A stretch of DNA of 64,000 nucleotides from an uncultured Saprospiraceae bacterium (GCA_938015435.1 CALLPN010000002.1:186001-250000); one strand, 5' to 3'; numbered from the stretch's first letter, positions 35,625-45,514 are shown. Program-made: numbers and translations. Notes: a model not told the origin generated them from the letters alone.

Positions 35625-38276
35625 TTAATTCCTAATTACCTGCAATTTTTTAATTATAGGATCACTGTCTTTTGATATTACTCTTACGAGATAAGTACCA
35701 TTGCTAAAATCTGATATGTTTAGAGAAAGTAAATTGTCACCAACAACGGACTTCATTGTCTCAGCATGAACTCTCCTTCCTGTAATTGTAAATACTTCGA
35801 TACTTGTACTAGCTACTTTAGTAGAATTATAATTAAGATATACTCTATCTGAAGCTGGATTAGGATATAAGTCTATTTCCGTAATCGGTGAAAATTCTTC
35901 AGTTGGTATTTCTCCTATTTTTCCTTCTAAAAGTGCACAACTCGTTCCTTCATAGATTTGTATATTGGTAAAGTAGGAAGTACCGTTTTTTGGATTATTA
36001 TCGTGATCCATCACGAAGAACAATCTATTAAAATCTCCAGTATAGAAATCACCGACAGGAATAGAATAACTTGTCCAATATCCTAGATTACTATAATTGT
36101 CATAACTGGATATTCCCCAAAATTGAGTACCATACAACCTAAATGTACGGCTGCCAGAAATAGAATTATTATTATCGAATCCAATACCATGTATTTCGCC
36201 TTGCTGTGTGCTTCCGAAATCAAATGAAATCACAGTATTCTCTGATATTGTATAATCCAACAGGACAGCCTTCCATGCATTGTTACGCAAGCCTACTGTT
36301 TGCCCATCATCTAATATTACTGTCGATCCCTGATCTTGACTTCCACCGTATGATATGATTGGTGAATCATAAAAATTAACGGTTACACAATCGACTTCCG
36401 GATCAGTAGGTTCGCAAACATTACCTACACCATTTCCATCATCATCTGCTTGATCTGCATTACTGGCACCAGGGCAATTATCACAAGCATCTCCGACTCC
36501 ATCTCCATCTTCATCTGCTTGATCTGCGTTAGGTTTATTAGGGCAATTATCTACAGCATCAGATATGCCATCACTATCTGCATCTGGCTCTGGATTATCA
36601 TCTTCATTATCTACATCGCCTAGACAAAAATCATTAATCTCTTGACTGACAAACTCTCCACCAGAAATTAATTCTGTACCATCAGCATCCACTATATTAT
36701 AATATCCTTGTCCATATCCACAACAGATACCATCTCCATAAGTGTCATTAATAGTAAAATCAAAACAACCAATTGGCTCGCAAATACCAACAGTAAAAAT
36801 GCTATTAGTACTCGTGTAAGGACCACCACTATAAAGTGTAATGCCGTTTTCATCTTTTATATCCCATGTAGTTTCTCCTGGATAATTATCTGTCATAATT
36901 GTCAGTGTTGCTTCTTGTTCCGTACAAGTAGTTCCACCGTCTCCTCCATCGTCTCCTCCACCATTTCCACCATCGTCTGTACTACATGCGCTAAGACAGT
37001 TTGCCGTAGTCACTCTATTTCTAATTAAGTTTCCAGGCTGCGTTCCAAATCCAAGATTAAGGTTGATGCCAACGTTAGTCAAGTGACAGTAACTCATCAC
37101 GGTTCCACCTCCAGGAGGATTACCAAGATCTGCGCATCCGCCTTCTGTAGCATAGCATCCATCTATAGCTGTTCCATTACCATTCCATACGCAAGCGTGA
37201 GTATGTTGCGAACCAAATAAATGTCCAAACTCATGAGTAACTACCATTACTGACCATGAGTAAGTAGGTACATTGGCATAAGTACTATTGATACTACTAA
37301 AGCTCATAGAGTAATCAGGATTAGATGAACAAATACCATCTACATATGCCACACCCCCACTCGCTTGATAGCTCAATAACTGAGCAAGATCTCCATCAAA
37401 TCCTTGACGATAAGCAGTAAAATCATTTAACATATCGATTGAAGAATTTCCACTGTATGGACTAGTTTGCGTCCATATCACTAATGGGCTCAATGATGTA
37501 TTTATATTTTCATTAGCGTATAAAGTTGACACCTGATTAAACAAACCCGTAACGTAATCAGTAGTGGACGCCGTACTACCTTTATCTTGGTATATATCGT
37601 AATCTACTTCAAGATATAATCTTACACAATCACTTAAAGCTCTCTCACCAGCAGTAGCTTCTAGCTCTTCTTGATCGTATGATTTAAATGTATCGTCAGT
37701 ACCACATTCAAATGGCATCTTATCCATGATGCTATCATCCCTATACAATATATGCGCATCATTATCCGTAAGTTTTCCAAGTACAAAATTCCCTTGTATT
37801 CTATTAGATGTTATGAGTCCCATTACTTCATTTTCAAATATGCTTATAGCTACTGCGGAAGACTCTGCATCTCTGACCACACCTCGGAAATGCTTTCCAT
37901 TTTGGTACTTAATATAATTCATCGATGGAGCTTCATACACCTTGAACCCATCAGCGAAAATATCTACTTCCACAAGGTCAAGTAATATATCAGACTTCCC
38001 TTCTACTGGAAGCGAAAGTGTGATACTCTGAAATTGAGATGATCTTAATTCCGCTATTGCAGATGGTTCGATTGTAAGTAATGTTGCTTCTGATAATTCT
38101 GTCGGAATAGGGATGGCCTGCTTATTGTTGACTTTGGCAAATAAACTTACTTCTTGGAATGTCGTGGTAGTTTTTTTTGCATTTACTAGATCAATCGGTT
38201 TAATAATTTCTCCTTGAGCGAATAGAGATACTGCTACCAAAAGTAGCGCTGCGATTTGTAGAATGGTTTTTGACAT
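35625..38276 (-). CDS. Secreted M12B/reprolysin-like zinc metalloprotease with thrombospondin type 3 repeats and T9SS type A tail
   Basis: The 883-residue preproprotein has a signal peptide (about 1-20) and a propeptide with a possible cysteine switch at Cys191 (PFECGTDD). The zincin catalytic domain (about 215-430) has [11 protein letters not shown], in which His348, His352 and His358 bind zinc and Glu349 is the general base, and the Met-turn VMSYC. A Cys-rich segment of about 100 residues follows. Two thrombospondin type 3-like calcium repeats come next ([19 protein letters not shown] and [16 protein letters not shown]), then a jelly-roll-like region and a sorting domain ([16 protein letters not shown] ... 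GTYLVRVI). It is expected to be surface-attached or released and to degrade extracellular protein. Confidence 0.94.
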   Translation of the reverse strand: MSKTILQIAALLLVAVSLFAQGEIIKPIDLVNAKKTTTTFQEVSLFAKVNNKQAIPIPTELSEATLLTIEPSAIAELRSSQFQSITLSLPVEGKSDILLDLVEVDIFADGFKVYEAPSMNYIKYQNGKHFRGVVRDAESSAVAISIFENEVMGLITSNRIQGNFVLGKLTDNDAHILYRDDSIMDKMPFECGTDDTFKSYDQEELEATAGERALSDCVRLYLEVDYDIYQDKGSTASTTDYVTGLFNQVSTLYANENINTSLSPLVIWTQTSPYSGNSSIDMLNDFTAYRQGFDGDLAQLLSYQASGGVAYVDGICSSNPDYSMSFSSINSTYANVPTYSWSVMVVTHEFGHLFGSQHTHACVWNGNGTAIDGCYATEGGCADLGNPPGGGTVMSYCHLTNVGINLNLGFGTQPGNLIRNRVTTANCLSACSTDDGGNGGGDDGGDGGTTCTEQEATLTIMTDNYPGETTWDIKDENGITLYSGGPYTSTNSIFTVGICEPIGCFDFTINDTYGDGICCGYGQGYYNIVDADGTELISGGEFVSQEINDFCLGDVDNEDDNPEPDADSDGISDAVDNCPNKPNADQADEDGDGVGDACDNCPGASNADQADDDGNGVGNVCEPTDPEVDCVTVNFYDSPIISYGGSQDQGSTVILDDGQTVGLRNNAWKAVLLDYTISENTVISFDFGSTQQGEIHGIGFDNNNSISGSRTFRLYGTQFWGISSYDNYSNLGYWTSYSIPVGDFYTGDFNRLFFVMDHDNNPKNGTSYFTNIQIYEGTSCALLEGKIGEIPTEEFSPITEIDLYPNPASDRVYLNYNSTKVASTSIEVFTITGRRVHAETMKSVVGDNLLSLNISDFSNGTYLVRVISKDSDPIIKKLQVIRN

Positions 38277-38923
38277 TAGCTATATATTTATAAAATGAAT
38301 GATAATTATTACTATCAAATACTCATCATAAAAAGCGCTAAAGCTCAAATTTATGGGACTGCGAAACGATATGAAATCAAAGTAAATCTCTACGTTATAA
38401 GATTAAAACTACAATGGATAATTAATACTTCTGTACTAATGGCTACATTAAAAATCAAAATAGTTATTACCCCTGACTTGCTCATTGGGGTATTCCCTTA
38501 GTATAAAAAATCAAAGGCTAATTGGTAGGATATAGCAATTATTATTATTTTGAATATCATAATTACTGAGAACGGGCATAAGCACCTTAGATCGTTATTA
38601 AGAGAATCGAATTTCGATTAATTTATTCGCATAAGAAACTATGAATCCACCATTTCATATTACTGTTGCGCAAAAGAAGAGCATGATGCTAAAGTAACAA
38701 AGTTCATTATACAATTAGCTCCAATAAATCTAGATGACTCCACTAAAGTTATATATATTATTAGCTATTTAGCTGATCAGGATCTTATAAACAATGTAAT
38801 ATATAATGGTCAACAACCAATAATAATGAAAACTCAGAATAAAACGTTACAAGATTTTGTCGAAAGACTTTAGTATGATGCTCTGACATTACAACATTAG
38901 TAATACACCTCAAATATTACCCA
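38277..38923. other. Long AT-rich intergenic region without a supportable gene
   Basis: Only short frames occur. An imperfect hairpin (TACCCC-TGA ... TCA-TT-GGGGTA, 38468-38492) lacks a T tract. A start-less open stretch ends at the TAG at 38871-38873; it could be a decayed gene end but has no recognisable motif. The region lies upstream of the protease gene, so the protease promoter is probably near 38277-38400, although no good -7 box was found. Confidence 0.5.
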
Positions 38924-38961
38924 TAAAAAAAGGCCATCTTCTTGGCAGAGATGGCCCTTTT
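38924..38961 (-). terminator. Terminator downstream of the BlaI-M56 operon
   Basis: Perfect eight-base arms GGCCATCT / AGATGGCC are followed on the minus strand by TTTTTTT. It lies about 140 bases after the stop codon of the M56 gene and is the first strong hairpin in that direction. Confidence 0.75.
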
Positions 38962-39101
38962 ACTTCACAGTCATCATGGAATCAATAACTGATCGATAAC
39001 AAATTGATTAAACATTTCAAAGATATGTCACGTTTGATAAGAAGTATCAAGAATTAAACTAACGGTCGCTTTTTAAGTACTAACGGTAACTTGAGTTTAA
39101 T

Positions 39102-40457
39102 TTAATTACCTTTCGATTTGATAATTACCTTATTTTCTAATTCAAATGTGTTATCAAACTTCTGTTCTTTCTTGATTCGATCCTTAGGTGTAATCTTTGT
39201 TGACACTAACTCTTCCCTTGGCCGCTCAACTTTCATGATCGTAACCTGCTCTTCATAGGTATCATAATCAAATGTTACCATTGTATCAGTTGCCGCAACC
39301 ATCTCTTGAGGATATCTATGATAGGTTTTAGATTCTAGGTCGCCCGTTCTTTTATTATATTCATTTGTCGTATATGTTTGTCTCAATATTTCCGTTCTAG
39401 GAGATTCCGATTTCACTATCTGAACTTTCTCTTCAAATGTTTCCGAATCAAAAATATACGTCGTGTCTATCCATGTTCTGATATCATTTATGTAAACTTT
39501 TTCTATTTGAGAGATTTGCTCTTGTCTCTCTTCATTCCAAGTCATAACCGTATCAATACGAATGTCAGACATGGATTCTGCCGATATATCATCGTCTGAG
39601 CTTACTTCTACTTGATAAGATTCGCAGGAAAACAGTGATACAAACACGCATAAAATAGGAATCATTAGAAATACTTTCCATGAATTATTTGTTGATTTTT
39701 TACTAAGCATAATTATTCTTTTTTTGGTTATAGTACTGAATGTATTTAATAATATTGGAGCTTGATTTGATTTAGCATACTGCAACAATATTGATGAATA
39801 TTCCAATTCATCTTCCAATGAATTAGCCGCCAAATAATCTGCTATGTATTCATGATTCTCTTTCAATGCTCTAGAGATGAGATATACGAATGGATTAAAC
39901 CAAAGTAAAATTTTAGCAAGCTCCATTACCAATACATCCCAAGTATGTCCATGTCGCATATGTACTTTCTCATGATCGATAACTGCCAGCGGTAGATCAA
40001 TATTATTACTCAGCAGAAAATTGAAAATACTTGCTGGTGTGGCAAGATTATCTGTAATTATATGCTGGACGCCATTGACCGTTATGCGATCACTTTTTCT
40101 AATAATCTTGGTAATGTATACGATATGATATACTAGTCTAAAGGATAACACAATCGCTACTCCTATGTAAATCGAGAACATGATCGTACTCCAGTCAAAA
40201 CTTGATGTCTCGACAATACGACTCGTAGATGACGTAAGCATAACATCAGCACGTTCTATCGGAGTGACTATGTGCTGAGCATATACTGGCAAAACTATCA
40301 AAGGCAATAAAAACGATAAAAGCAGTACTGAAAGTAGATATATACGATTGCGTATATAAGCCTTGTCCGACGCGAATAGTAATCGATAAATTATATAACC
40401 TAATGCAAGTATTATCGATGACTCTAAGAGATAAGGAAGATGTAGTTGGTTGAACAT
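39102..40457 (-). CDS. BlaR1/MecR1-like M56-family membrane metallopeptidase
   Basis: The 451-residue protein has N-terminal TM helices (about 12-30, 38-58, 90-115) and a cytosolic M56 zinc-peptidase segment with HEKVH (His162, Glu163, His166) and downstream Glu203 in ENHEYIADYLA. A further TM helix is at about 262-278. In BlaR1/MecR1 this domain cleaves the BlaI repressor after a signal. Here the C-terminal part (about 280-451) is not a penicillin-binding sensor but a charged region with two related units (DTTYIFDSETFEEKVQIVKS and DTMVTFDYDTYEEQVTIMKV). The signal is therefore probably not beta-lactam binding. The partner blaI-like gene ends three bases upstream, a two-gene operon. Confidence 0.92.
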   Translation of the reverse strand: MFNQLHLPYLLESSIILALGYIIYRLLFASDKAYIRNRIYLLSVLLLSFLLPLIVLPVYAQHIVTPIERADVMLTSSTSRIVETSSFDWSTIMFSIYIGVAIVLSFRLVYHIVYITKIIRKSDRITVNGVQHIITDNLATPASIFNFLLSNNIDLPLAVIDHEKVHMRHGHTWDVLVMELAKILLWFNPFVYLISRALKENHEYIADYLAANSLEDELEYSSILLQYAKSNQAPILLNTFSTITKKRIIMLSKKSTNNSWKVFLMIPILCVFVSLFSCESYQVEVSSDDDISAESMSDIRIDTVMTWNEERQEQISQIEKVYINDIRTWIDTTYIFDSETFEEKVQIVKSESPRTEILRQTYTTNEYNKRTGDLESKTYHRYPQEMVAATDTMVTFDYDTYEEQVTIMKVERPREELVSTKITPKDRIKKEQKFDNTFELENKVIIKSKGN

Positions 40458-40460
40458 GAT

Positions 40461-40847
40461 CTATTTGTTTTTATTCTTTTTAAGTTCTTTCACTAGTTCT
40501 TCGAGCTCTTTTATATCTACATCTTCTTCTTTCATAAAATATGATAATAGCAACTCTTTAGATCCGCCGAGGTAATCTTTATAGAGTTTCGTAAAAAGTC
40601 CTTTAGAGTAATCTTTCTTTTCTACTAAAGGAAAGTACTGGTGTGACTTACCAAACTTAGTGAAACCTATCCATCCATTACCTTCCAACTTTCGTATCAT
40701 AGACAGTACAGTATTGTAAGGGGGCAAAGGTTCTCTGAGAAATTCCATGATTTCTTTGGGAAAGGCCTTACCTAGCCTCCAGATAATTTGCATGATTTCT
40801 TCTTCGCGGCGAGTCAGCTTTTCTCTATCCGTTTTCTTTTTAGACAT
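40461..40847 (-). CDS. BlaI/MecI/CopY-family transcriptional repressor
   Basis: The 128-residue protein has the winged-helix penicillinase-repressor fold: LTRREEEIMQIIWRLGKAFPKEIMEFL, then PYNTVLSMIRKLEGNGWIGF, then a basic wing (KFGKSHQYFPL). The C-terminal half (SKGLFTKLYKDYLGGSKELL) is the dimerisation and cleavage region. It ends in a charged helix rich in Glu and Lys. It probably represses its own operon and other targets until the M56 peptidase encoded next to it inactivates it. Confidence 0.94.
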   Translation of the reverse strand: MSKKKTDREKLTRREEEIMQIIWRLGKAFPKEIMEFLREPLPPYNTVLSMIRKLEGNGWIGFTKFGKSHQYFPLVEKKDYSKGLFTKLYKDYLGGSKELLLSYFMKEEDVDIKELEELVKELKKNKNK

Positions 40848-40899
40848 ACATCAATATTATATTACAACGATATTTTCGTTATTATAACTATCGATTAGT

Positions 40900-40912
40900 T
40901 ACACATATTGTA
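40900..40912. promoter_or_regulatory. Candidate BlaI-type operator dyad
   Basis: TACA-CATAT-TGTA is a perfect 13-base dyad 53 bases upstream of the repressor ATG. BlaI/MecI operators are built on TACA/TGTA half-sites, although the classical ones have a shorter gap. A second dyad, AACGA-TATTT-TCGTT, lies at 40866-40880 between this site and the gene. Confidence 0.35.
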
Positions 40913-40953
40913 TAGCAGCAGAAATAAACAAGTAATTCTTAGATAGTACCTAC

Positions 40954-40988
40954 AAAAAAAGAGGCCTTAAATGAATCAAGGCCTCCAA
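40954..40988 (-). terminator. Rho-independent terminator of the degenerate LytTR regulator gene
   Basis: Perfect arms GAGGCCTT / AAGGCCTC with a nine-base loop are followed on the minus strand by TTTTTTTGTA. The opposite side also carries a run of A/T, so it may act in both directions. Confidence 0.85.
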
Positions 40989-41053
40989 AAATTTGCACAT
41001 AAATGTGTATTAATCATTCTACTTCTATAATAGAAGCTTCTACTCCTAATAAT

Positions 41054-41812
41054 TTAACACTCTAAGTATTTCATCATACTTACTAGCTCGTTCTTATACT
41101 TCCTTCCTATTGGTAATTCTTGATTTACCACCTTGAGATTACCTTTACTAATAGCCAATTCGTGTACTGGATTAACATTAGCTATGTAACCTCTATGTAT
41201 CTGTACGAAATTTGGTCTATCTAAAGTCTTCAAAACATTACTAATAGAAGATCTAATTACGAAACGCTTTGAATCTATATGAATAGTACAATAGTTTCCT
41301 TCCGCCTTGATGTAATTAATTTCATTCATTTCCAATGAAATAAGCTTTCCAGAAGATCTAATATATAGTGTGTCTTGCTCTTTTCTAATATCACCATTTT
41401 CCTTGAGCGCATTGATACGATTCTTGAGAGCATCACCTAGAGCTAATTTGAGAGTTACTTCTTCAAAAGGTCTACTGATAGAGACATAAGGACTTGCGGC
41501 TATGGCTTTTTCTTGTGCTGATATCGAATCTAAGTCCGAAAATAGTATTAGTGGTGGAAGATTTTCCATTGTGTCGTATATCTCTTTAACACAGTTTGTG
41601 TCATTAAGATTTTCCTCACTAAGTATGATGTCTATAGGATAACTATGGAGAGCGGCATCTACTTCCTCTGCAGTACTTGCTATTGTCTTAACCCTGAGGC
41701 CTAACTCTTCTACTTTAACTTTAGTGTCCAGTGCGAAAGCAGCATCATCTGCTACCACAAGGCAATTCAAACTATATTTTCTTTTTACTAGAGAAGTCTT
41801 AACCACCATCAT
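41054..41812 (-). CDS. LytTR-family regulator with degenerate receiver domain
   Basis: The start is chosen at 41812 (252 residues); an in-frame ATG upstream would add six residues. Residues about 14-135 align with a response-regulator receiver: the acidic pair Asp22-Asp23 is kept, but the phosphoacceptor position (DIILSEEN, residue 66) is Glu instead of Asp and the switch lysine before Pro is Arg114 (SISRPF). Residues about 150-250 are a LytTR DNA-binding domain (LISLEMNEINYIKAEGNYCTI, RSSISNVLKTLDRPNFVQIHRGYIANV, LPIGRKYK). An Asp-to-Glu change can mimic phosphorylation, so the regulator may be locked on or controlled by binding partners. No kinase gene is adjacent. It is monocistronic. Confidence 0.88.
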   Translation of the reverse strand: MMVVKTSLVKRKYSLNCLVVADDAAFALDTKVKVEELGLRVKTIASTAEEVDAALHSYPIDIILSEENLNDTNCVKEIYDTMENLPPLILFSDLDSISAQEKAIAASPYVSISRPFEEVTLKLALGDALKNRINALKENGDIRKEQDTLYIRSSGKLISLEMNEINYIKAEGNYCTIHIDSKRFVIRSSISNVLKTLDRPNFVQIHRGYIANVNPVHELAISKGNLKVVNQELPIGRKYKNELVSMMKYLEC

Positions 41813-42153
41813 TATTATCGTTAGTTGCAAAAAATATAGAAATCAAATCTTAATTATTTGAAAATAAAATGGATCGAATATCTATTATATCCAAACTGTA
41901 TTCTTCTTAATTAATTTGTGGGGGGTACAGGGATTGTGACGAAAGAATTCCATTAAGTCACTCTCAAATTGATAAATCGAGCAAAGTATCAATCAAAGTC
42001 TCCGTAAATGTCAGCATACTCTTTGTTTACTTCCATCATAATGGTCATTTCGGTAGCTCATTGCCTGACACAACAAACAGACTTGTTATAATTGCTTCTA
42101 ATGAAAGAAATGGTTTATGATAGGAATACAGCTTAGCAATGATATGAAATCGC
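41813..42153. other. Intergenic region upstream of the degenerate LytTR regulator
   Basis: No gene is seen. A dyad TCAAAT-N7-ATTTGA at 41843-41861 lies 31 bases upstream of the regulator start and could be an operator. The rest shows no hairpin with a T tract, and no terminator for pabC was identified. Confidence 0.4.
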
Positions 42154-42750
42154 TTAGTGACAATTACGAATGTCAACTTGAAGGCTGCCTAAGGGGATCA
42201 TAGCATTAATTAGACAAAGTTTATCATATTGCTCGATGCTATCAGCCCTAATGTCTGCCTCGACTAATCTTCCTTGATCTATTAACTGTTGTCTTCTTGT
42301 GCCTTTTAACAAACATTTAGAAGGTGTATACCATTTTCCATCGCGACATAAAGCAATATTACTATAAGAGCTATCTGTTAGCATTCCTTTTTTTACAATT
42401 ATGATATCATCACAATCTCCTCGTTGCTCATATAAATTATTGATATGATTGCGATCCAAAAATTTATGTAAGTAATCTATCGAGTTATCTTCTATTAACT
42501 TTAGAAGATTAATTTTTTTGGGTGTATATCTAGTATATTTAACATCCTCCACTTTCTCGCCATATACGATTCTACACTTGACTAGACCGCTATGTAAAGG
42601 CTTAGGGATCTTTATATGCTTACGTAGATAAATAGGTGAAATGTCATGAAGTAATAATGCCCTCCTACTTCGCTGCATTCGGCTTTCATGTCTTCGAAGA
42701 TTGTAAATACGGCCATTGAATATCTTGATGCTTTCGATGAGTAGGGACAT
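42154..42750 (-). CDS. pabC: Aminotransferase class IV, probable 4-amino-4-deoxychorismate lyase
   Basis: The 198-residue protein is a compact fold-type IV PLP enzyme as found beside pabB in Bacteroidota. The start MSLLIESIKIFNGRIYNL is the usual beginning of the family, so the 65-base overlap with the end of pabB appears real. Lys96 in HKFLDR is the likely PLP lysine, and DDIIIVKKGMLTDSSYSNIAL is the cofactor-binding loop. It is expected to convert aminodeoxychorismate to p-aminobenzoate and pyruvate for folate synthesis. It is shorter than E. coli PabC. Confidence 0.85.
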   Translation of the reverse strand: MSLLIESIKIFNGRIYNLRRHESRMQRSRRALLLHDISPIYLRKHIKIPKPLHSGLVKCRIVYGEKVEDVKYTRYTPKKINLLKLIEDNSIDYLHKFLDRNHINNLYEQRGDCDDIIIVKKGMLTDSSYSNIALCRDGKWYTPSKCLLKGTRRQQLIDQGRLVEADIRADSIEQYDKLCLINAMIPLGSLQVDIRNCH

Positions 42751-43717
42751 ATATTTTGTCTATTAGTTCTTGGTATTCGCTATCTAGATTACTCATAGCA
42801 GTGATGCCTCCACCGCTACGATATTGCATTGAGCCATCTGCCGATTGTTCTATAAATCTTATCATTACGCCAGAGTCCAGAGTTTTTCCATTATATACGC
42901 CAAATACTCCTGTATAATATCCACGATCTTGCAATTCCGCTTCTTTGATAATCTCTAATGTTTTGGGCTTAGGTGCACCACTAATACTACCCGCTGGAAG
43001 CAATTTAAATAGTATCGTTCCTAAGCGATCGTGAAAGTCGCTAGAAAGTTTGCCTCTGATCTCAGAGCTTACATGATGAAGCTTCTTTATATTAGTCCTT
43101 ATGGTGTCTATATATCTAAATTTGGTCACCCGCACTTCTGTAGCTACCATACTGAGATCGTTGCGGATGAGATCAACAATCGTACTATGCTCGGCAGTCT
43201 CCTTCTTATCATTGAGTAAGTATAAATCAGAACCCAATGCTTCCGCATCAATAGTTCCTTTCATAGGATAAGAGTAGATGTAATCATCTTTGATCTGCAC
43301 AAATATCTCTGGCGAAAACACTACCAATTCTTCCTTAATATGGAGCTTATATTTCGCTTCACTTCTGTAATAGATATCTTCAAGTGAAAGTTCTGTATCT
43401 ACTCGAGTTGGAAATGCTAGATTAAGTAAAAATGTATTCCCATACTGCAGATGTTTTTGCACTTTATCAAAGGCTTTGGTATAATCTTTTTTATCAATGG
43501 GAATAGGATCAAACTTAAATTTTTCCGAGTTAGATTTTACACCTTCTTTATTTGATACACCATTAAGATCATACCATATACTCTCTGGCAATTCATCCAA
43601 TGGATAGACGATTGGTTTTTTCATCTCGAAATCTATCATAAAGAAGAATGGCTTGCGCTCAGCTCCTAATTGATTGATTTGAGATATACAGTCTTGTATG
43701 GTATTTCGTTGATTCAT
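42686..43717 (-). CDS. pabB: Aminodeoxychorismate synthase component I (chorismate-binding)
   Basis: The 343-residue protein lacks the long N-terminal domain of E. coli PabB but keeps the chorismate-binding core. PMKGTI has Lys153, the residue that separates PabB (PIKGT) from anthranilate synthase (PIAGT). HSTIVDLIRNDLSMV, LLPAGSISGAPKPKTLEII and DRGYYTGVFGVY are further core motifs, and GGGITAMSNLDSEYQE lies near the end. It makes aminodeoxychorismate from chorismate and ammonia. No amidotransferase (pabA) gene is present in the window; one may be elsewhere or shared with tryptophan synthesis. The gene overlaps pabC by 65 bases, suggesting coupled translation. Confidence 0.93.
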   Translation of the reverse strand: MNQRNTIQDCISQINQLGAERKPFFFMIDFEMKKPIVYPLDELPESIWYDLNGVSNKEGVKSNSEKFKFDPIPIDKKDYTKAFDKVQKHLQYGNTFLLNLAFPTRVDTELSLEDIYYRSEAKYKLHIKEELVVFSPEIFVQIKDDYIYSYPMKGTIDAEALGSDLYLLNDKKETAEHSTIVDLIRNDLSMVATEVRVTKFRYIDTIRTNIKKLHHVSSEIRGKLSSDFHDRLGTILFKLLPAGSISGAPKPKTLEIIKEAELQDRGYYTGVFGVYNGKTLDSGVMIRFIEQSADGSMQYRSGGGITAMSNLDSEYQELIDKIYVPTHRKHQDIQWPYLQSSKT

Positions 43718-43898
43718 TAAAGGTGTAAAGATGAAAAATTATTAGATGGTATTCGCTATACCTAGAAAAGCATAATGAAGCACACAACTCTTCCGTCGTT
43801 TCTCACCGCTCCTACAATTCATGGCACTTTCAATTGTTCGAATGCCTTTTTATGCATACCACTTTCAATAATTTTTTTGACAATTGATTTAATAGAGA

Positions 43899-44654
43899 TT
43901 ACAGCGATGATAGAATCTCTGTTACCTTAGGCTTCTTACGCACAGATACTGGTACATTGCTCTTGTCTTTCATAGAGATATATCCACCTTCAGACTTGAC
44001 GTAAGCAGCCACCTGTTCGAGATTAATCAGGTGTGACTGATGGACTCTAAGGAAGCCTGATGGACTGAGCAGTGTGTCATACTCCTTAAGCGTTCTTGTT
44101 ACTAACACTTTACTAGCACCCTGCAAATAGAATGTGGTATAATTACCCATTGCCTCTAGTCTTATTATTTCGCTAAAGTCAACGATTTGGATCTTGTCAG
44201 AAGTGTGCAAAGCAAGTTTAGTAGAGGCCTTATTTCCTTCTTTCATCTGCTCTTTCACCAACGATATCTGTTCTTTCTGAGTATTGCCTTGTTCGATTAC
44301 TTTCTCAACTGCCTTTTTGAGTAAATCTGGATCTGCAGGTTTCAATATATAATCTACAGCTGCATATTGAAATGCCTTGATTGCATACTCATTACTAGCC
44401 GTCACAAATATCACTTTACTATTGAGATCAGTAAGTATATCTAAGACATCAAATCCATCTCCATCTTGCATTTCTATATCTAGAAAAACAATATCTGGCT
44501 TAGTGTCTTTAGCCAGTTTGATACCTTGAACCACCCCATCAGCTTCTCCAATAATTTCTATCCCCGGAAGTGTATCGTTGATTTCTTGGCGGAGACTAGC
44601 TCTTGCCAATTCCATATCGTCGATGATAATGGCTGTATGTCTTTCTTGTATCAT
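43899..44654 (-). CDS. LytTR-family response regulator
   Basis: The 251-residue protein has an intact receiver domain (about 5-125): acidic pair IIDDME, phosphoacceptor Asp59 in DIVFLDIEM, Thr in VIFVTAS and Lys in YILKPADP. A LytTR DNA-binding domain follows (about 148-248: IVDFSEIIRLEAMGNYTTFY, GFLRVHQSHLINLEQVAAYV). It is typically paired with a LytS-type membrane kinase, but no such gene is next to it. It lies 60 bases downstream of the OmpR-type regulator on the same strand and could share that transcript. Confidence 0.93.
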   Translation of the reverse strand: MIQERHTAIIIDDMELARASLRQEINDTLPGIEIIGEADGVVQGIKLAKDTKPDIVFLDIEMQDGDGFDVLDILTDLNSKVIFVTASNEYAIKAFQYAAVDYILKPADPDLLKKAVEKVIEQGNTQKEQISLVKEQMKEGNKASTKLALHTSDKIQIVDFSEIIRLEAMGNYTTFYLQGASKVLVTRTLKEYDTLLSPSGFLRVHQSHLINLEQVAAYVKSEGGYISMKDKSNVPVSVRKKPKVTEILSSL

Positions 44655-44714
44655 TCTGTAAGTATAAGAGGTAACTCGCTAAAAATTAATTTTTCCGACC
44701 GATATTTTGTGTGC

Positions 44715-45407
44715 TTAAGCATCTTGTTCTAAAAGTCGAAAACCAACTCCGTGTACATTCTCTATTTTCAGACGCGGATCTGGACGGAGATGCTTTCTTA
44801 TACGACTGATAAAGACATCCATACTTCTCCCTAGGAAGTAATCATTTTCTCCCCAAAGCTTCTTTAAGATATTCTCTCTTGTGAGTGTGTTATTCTTGTT
44901 GTCTAATAGTAGCTTAAGCAAGTCGCCTTCCTTCTGCGTAAGATTAGCTGAGCCGTCCTCTGATACAAGCTTAAGATTACGATGATCAAAAGTAAATTTA
45001 CCTAAGGTAGTATTATTGGTTGCTGGCTGATTGACAAATTTTCTTTTGAGAAATATCTCTATTTTCAATATCAACTCTTCTATACTAAATGGCTTAGTAA
45101 TATAATCATCCGCGCCAAGCTTTAATCCATGGATTCTATCTTCCTTCAGTGACTTAGCTGTTAGAAAAAGTATCGGCGTTTCCTGATCCGACTTGCGAAT
45201 ATTACTCGCCAGAGTGTAGCCATCCATCTCTGGTAGCATCACATCTAAAATACACAGATCAAAGTTGTATTTGGTAAACTGATCTAATGCCGATTTTCCA
45301 TCTGCAAAGTGGACTACCTTATATCCATTCAACTCTAGATTATCTTTAGTAACGAAACTTAGTGTCTCATCATCTTCAACGTATAGTATAGTTGCTTTTT
45401 CGCTCAT
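44715..45407 (-). CDS. OmpR/PhoB-type response regulator (RprY-like)
   Basis: The start is taken at the ATG at 45407 (230 residues, MSEKATILYVEDD); a longer frame to 45440 is unlikely. The receiver domain has EDDE, phosphoacceptor Asp55 (CILDVMLPEMDG), LTAKS and the Lys of DDYITKPF. The C-terminal winged helix runs from about 135 to 228 (LTQKEGDLLKLLLDNKNNTLTR, RSMDVFISRIRKHL, NVHGVGFRL). It pairs with the histidine kinase gene 107 bases upstream, and the organisation matches the RprX/RprY pair of Bacteroidota. Targets unknown. Confidence 0.94.
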   Translation of the reverse strand: MSEKATILYVEDDETLSFVTKDNLELNGYKVVHFADGKSALDQFTKYNFDLCILDVMLPEMDGYTLASNIRKSDQETPILFLTAKSLKEDRIHGLKLGADDYITKPFSIEELILKIEIFLKRKFVNQPATNNTTLGKFTFDHRNLKLVSEDGSANLTQKEGDLLKLLLDNKNNTLTRENILKKLWGENDYFLGRSMDVFISRIRKHLRPDPRLKIENVHGVGFRLLEQDA

Positions 45408-45514
45408 AACAGTTAATACCAACTTTGCTGTGTTGGTCATTTATTTTGGGACAATATCGATTCTTATTTAGCTACTCCAAAATAGTATCACACCGATATC
45501 ACCCTAATTATATA

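Noticed and set aside
38295..38501. 68-residue plus-strand ORF in the long intergenic region
   Set aside because: Unusual composition, no signal or domain, and it starts inside the probable promoter region of the metalloprotease gene.
38625..38873. Start-less open stretch ending in a TAG, possibly a decayed gene end
   Set aside because: No start codon near its beginning and no recognised motif; AT-rich spacer of this length can be open by chance.
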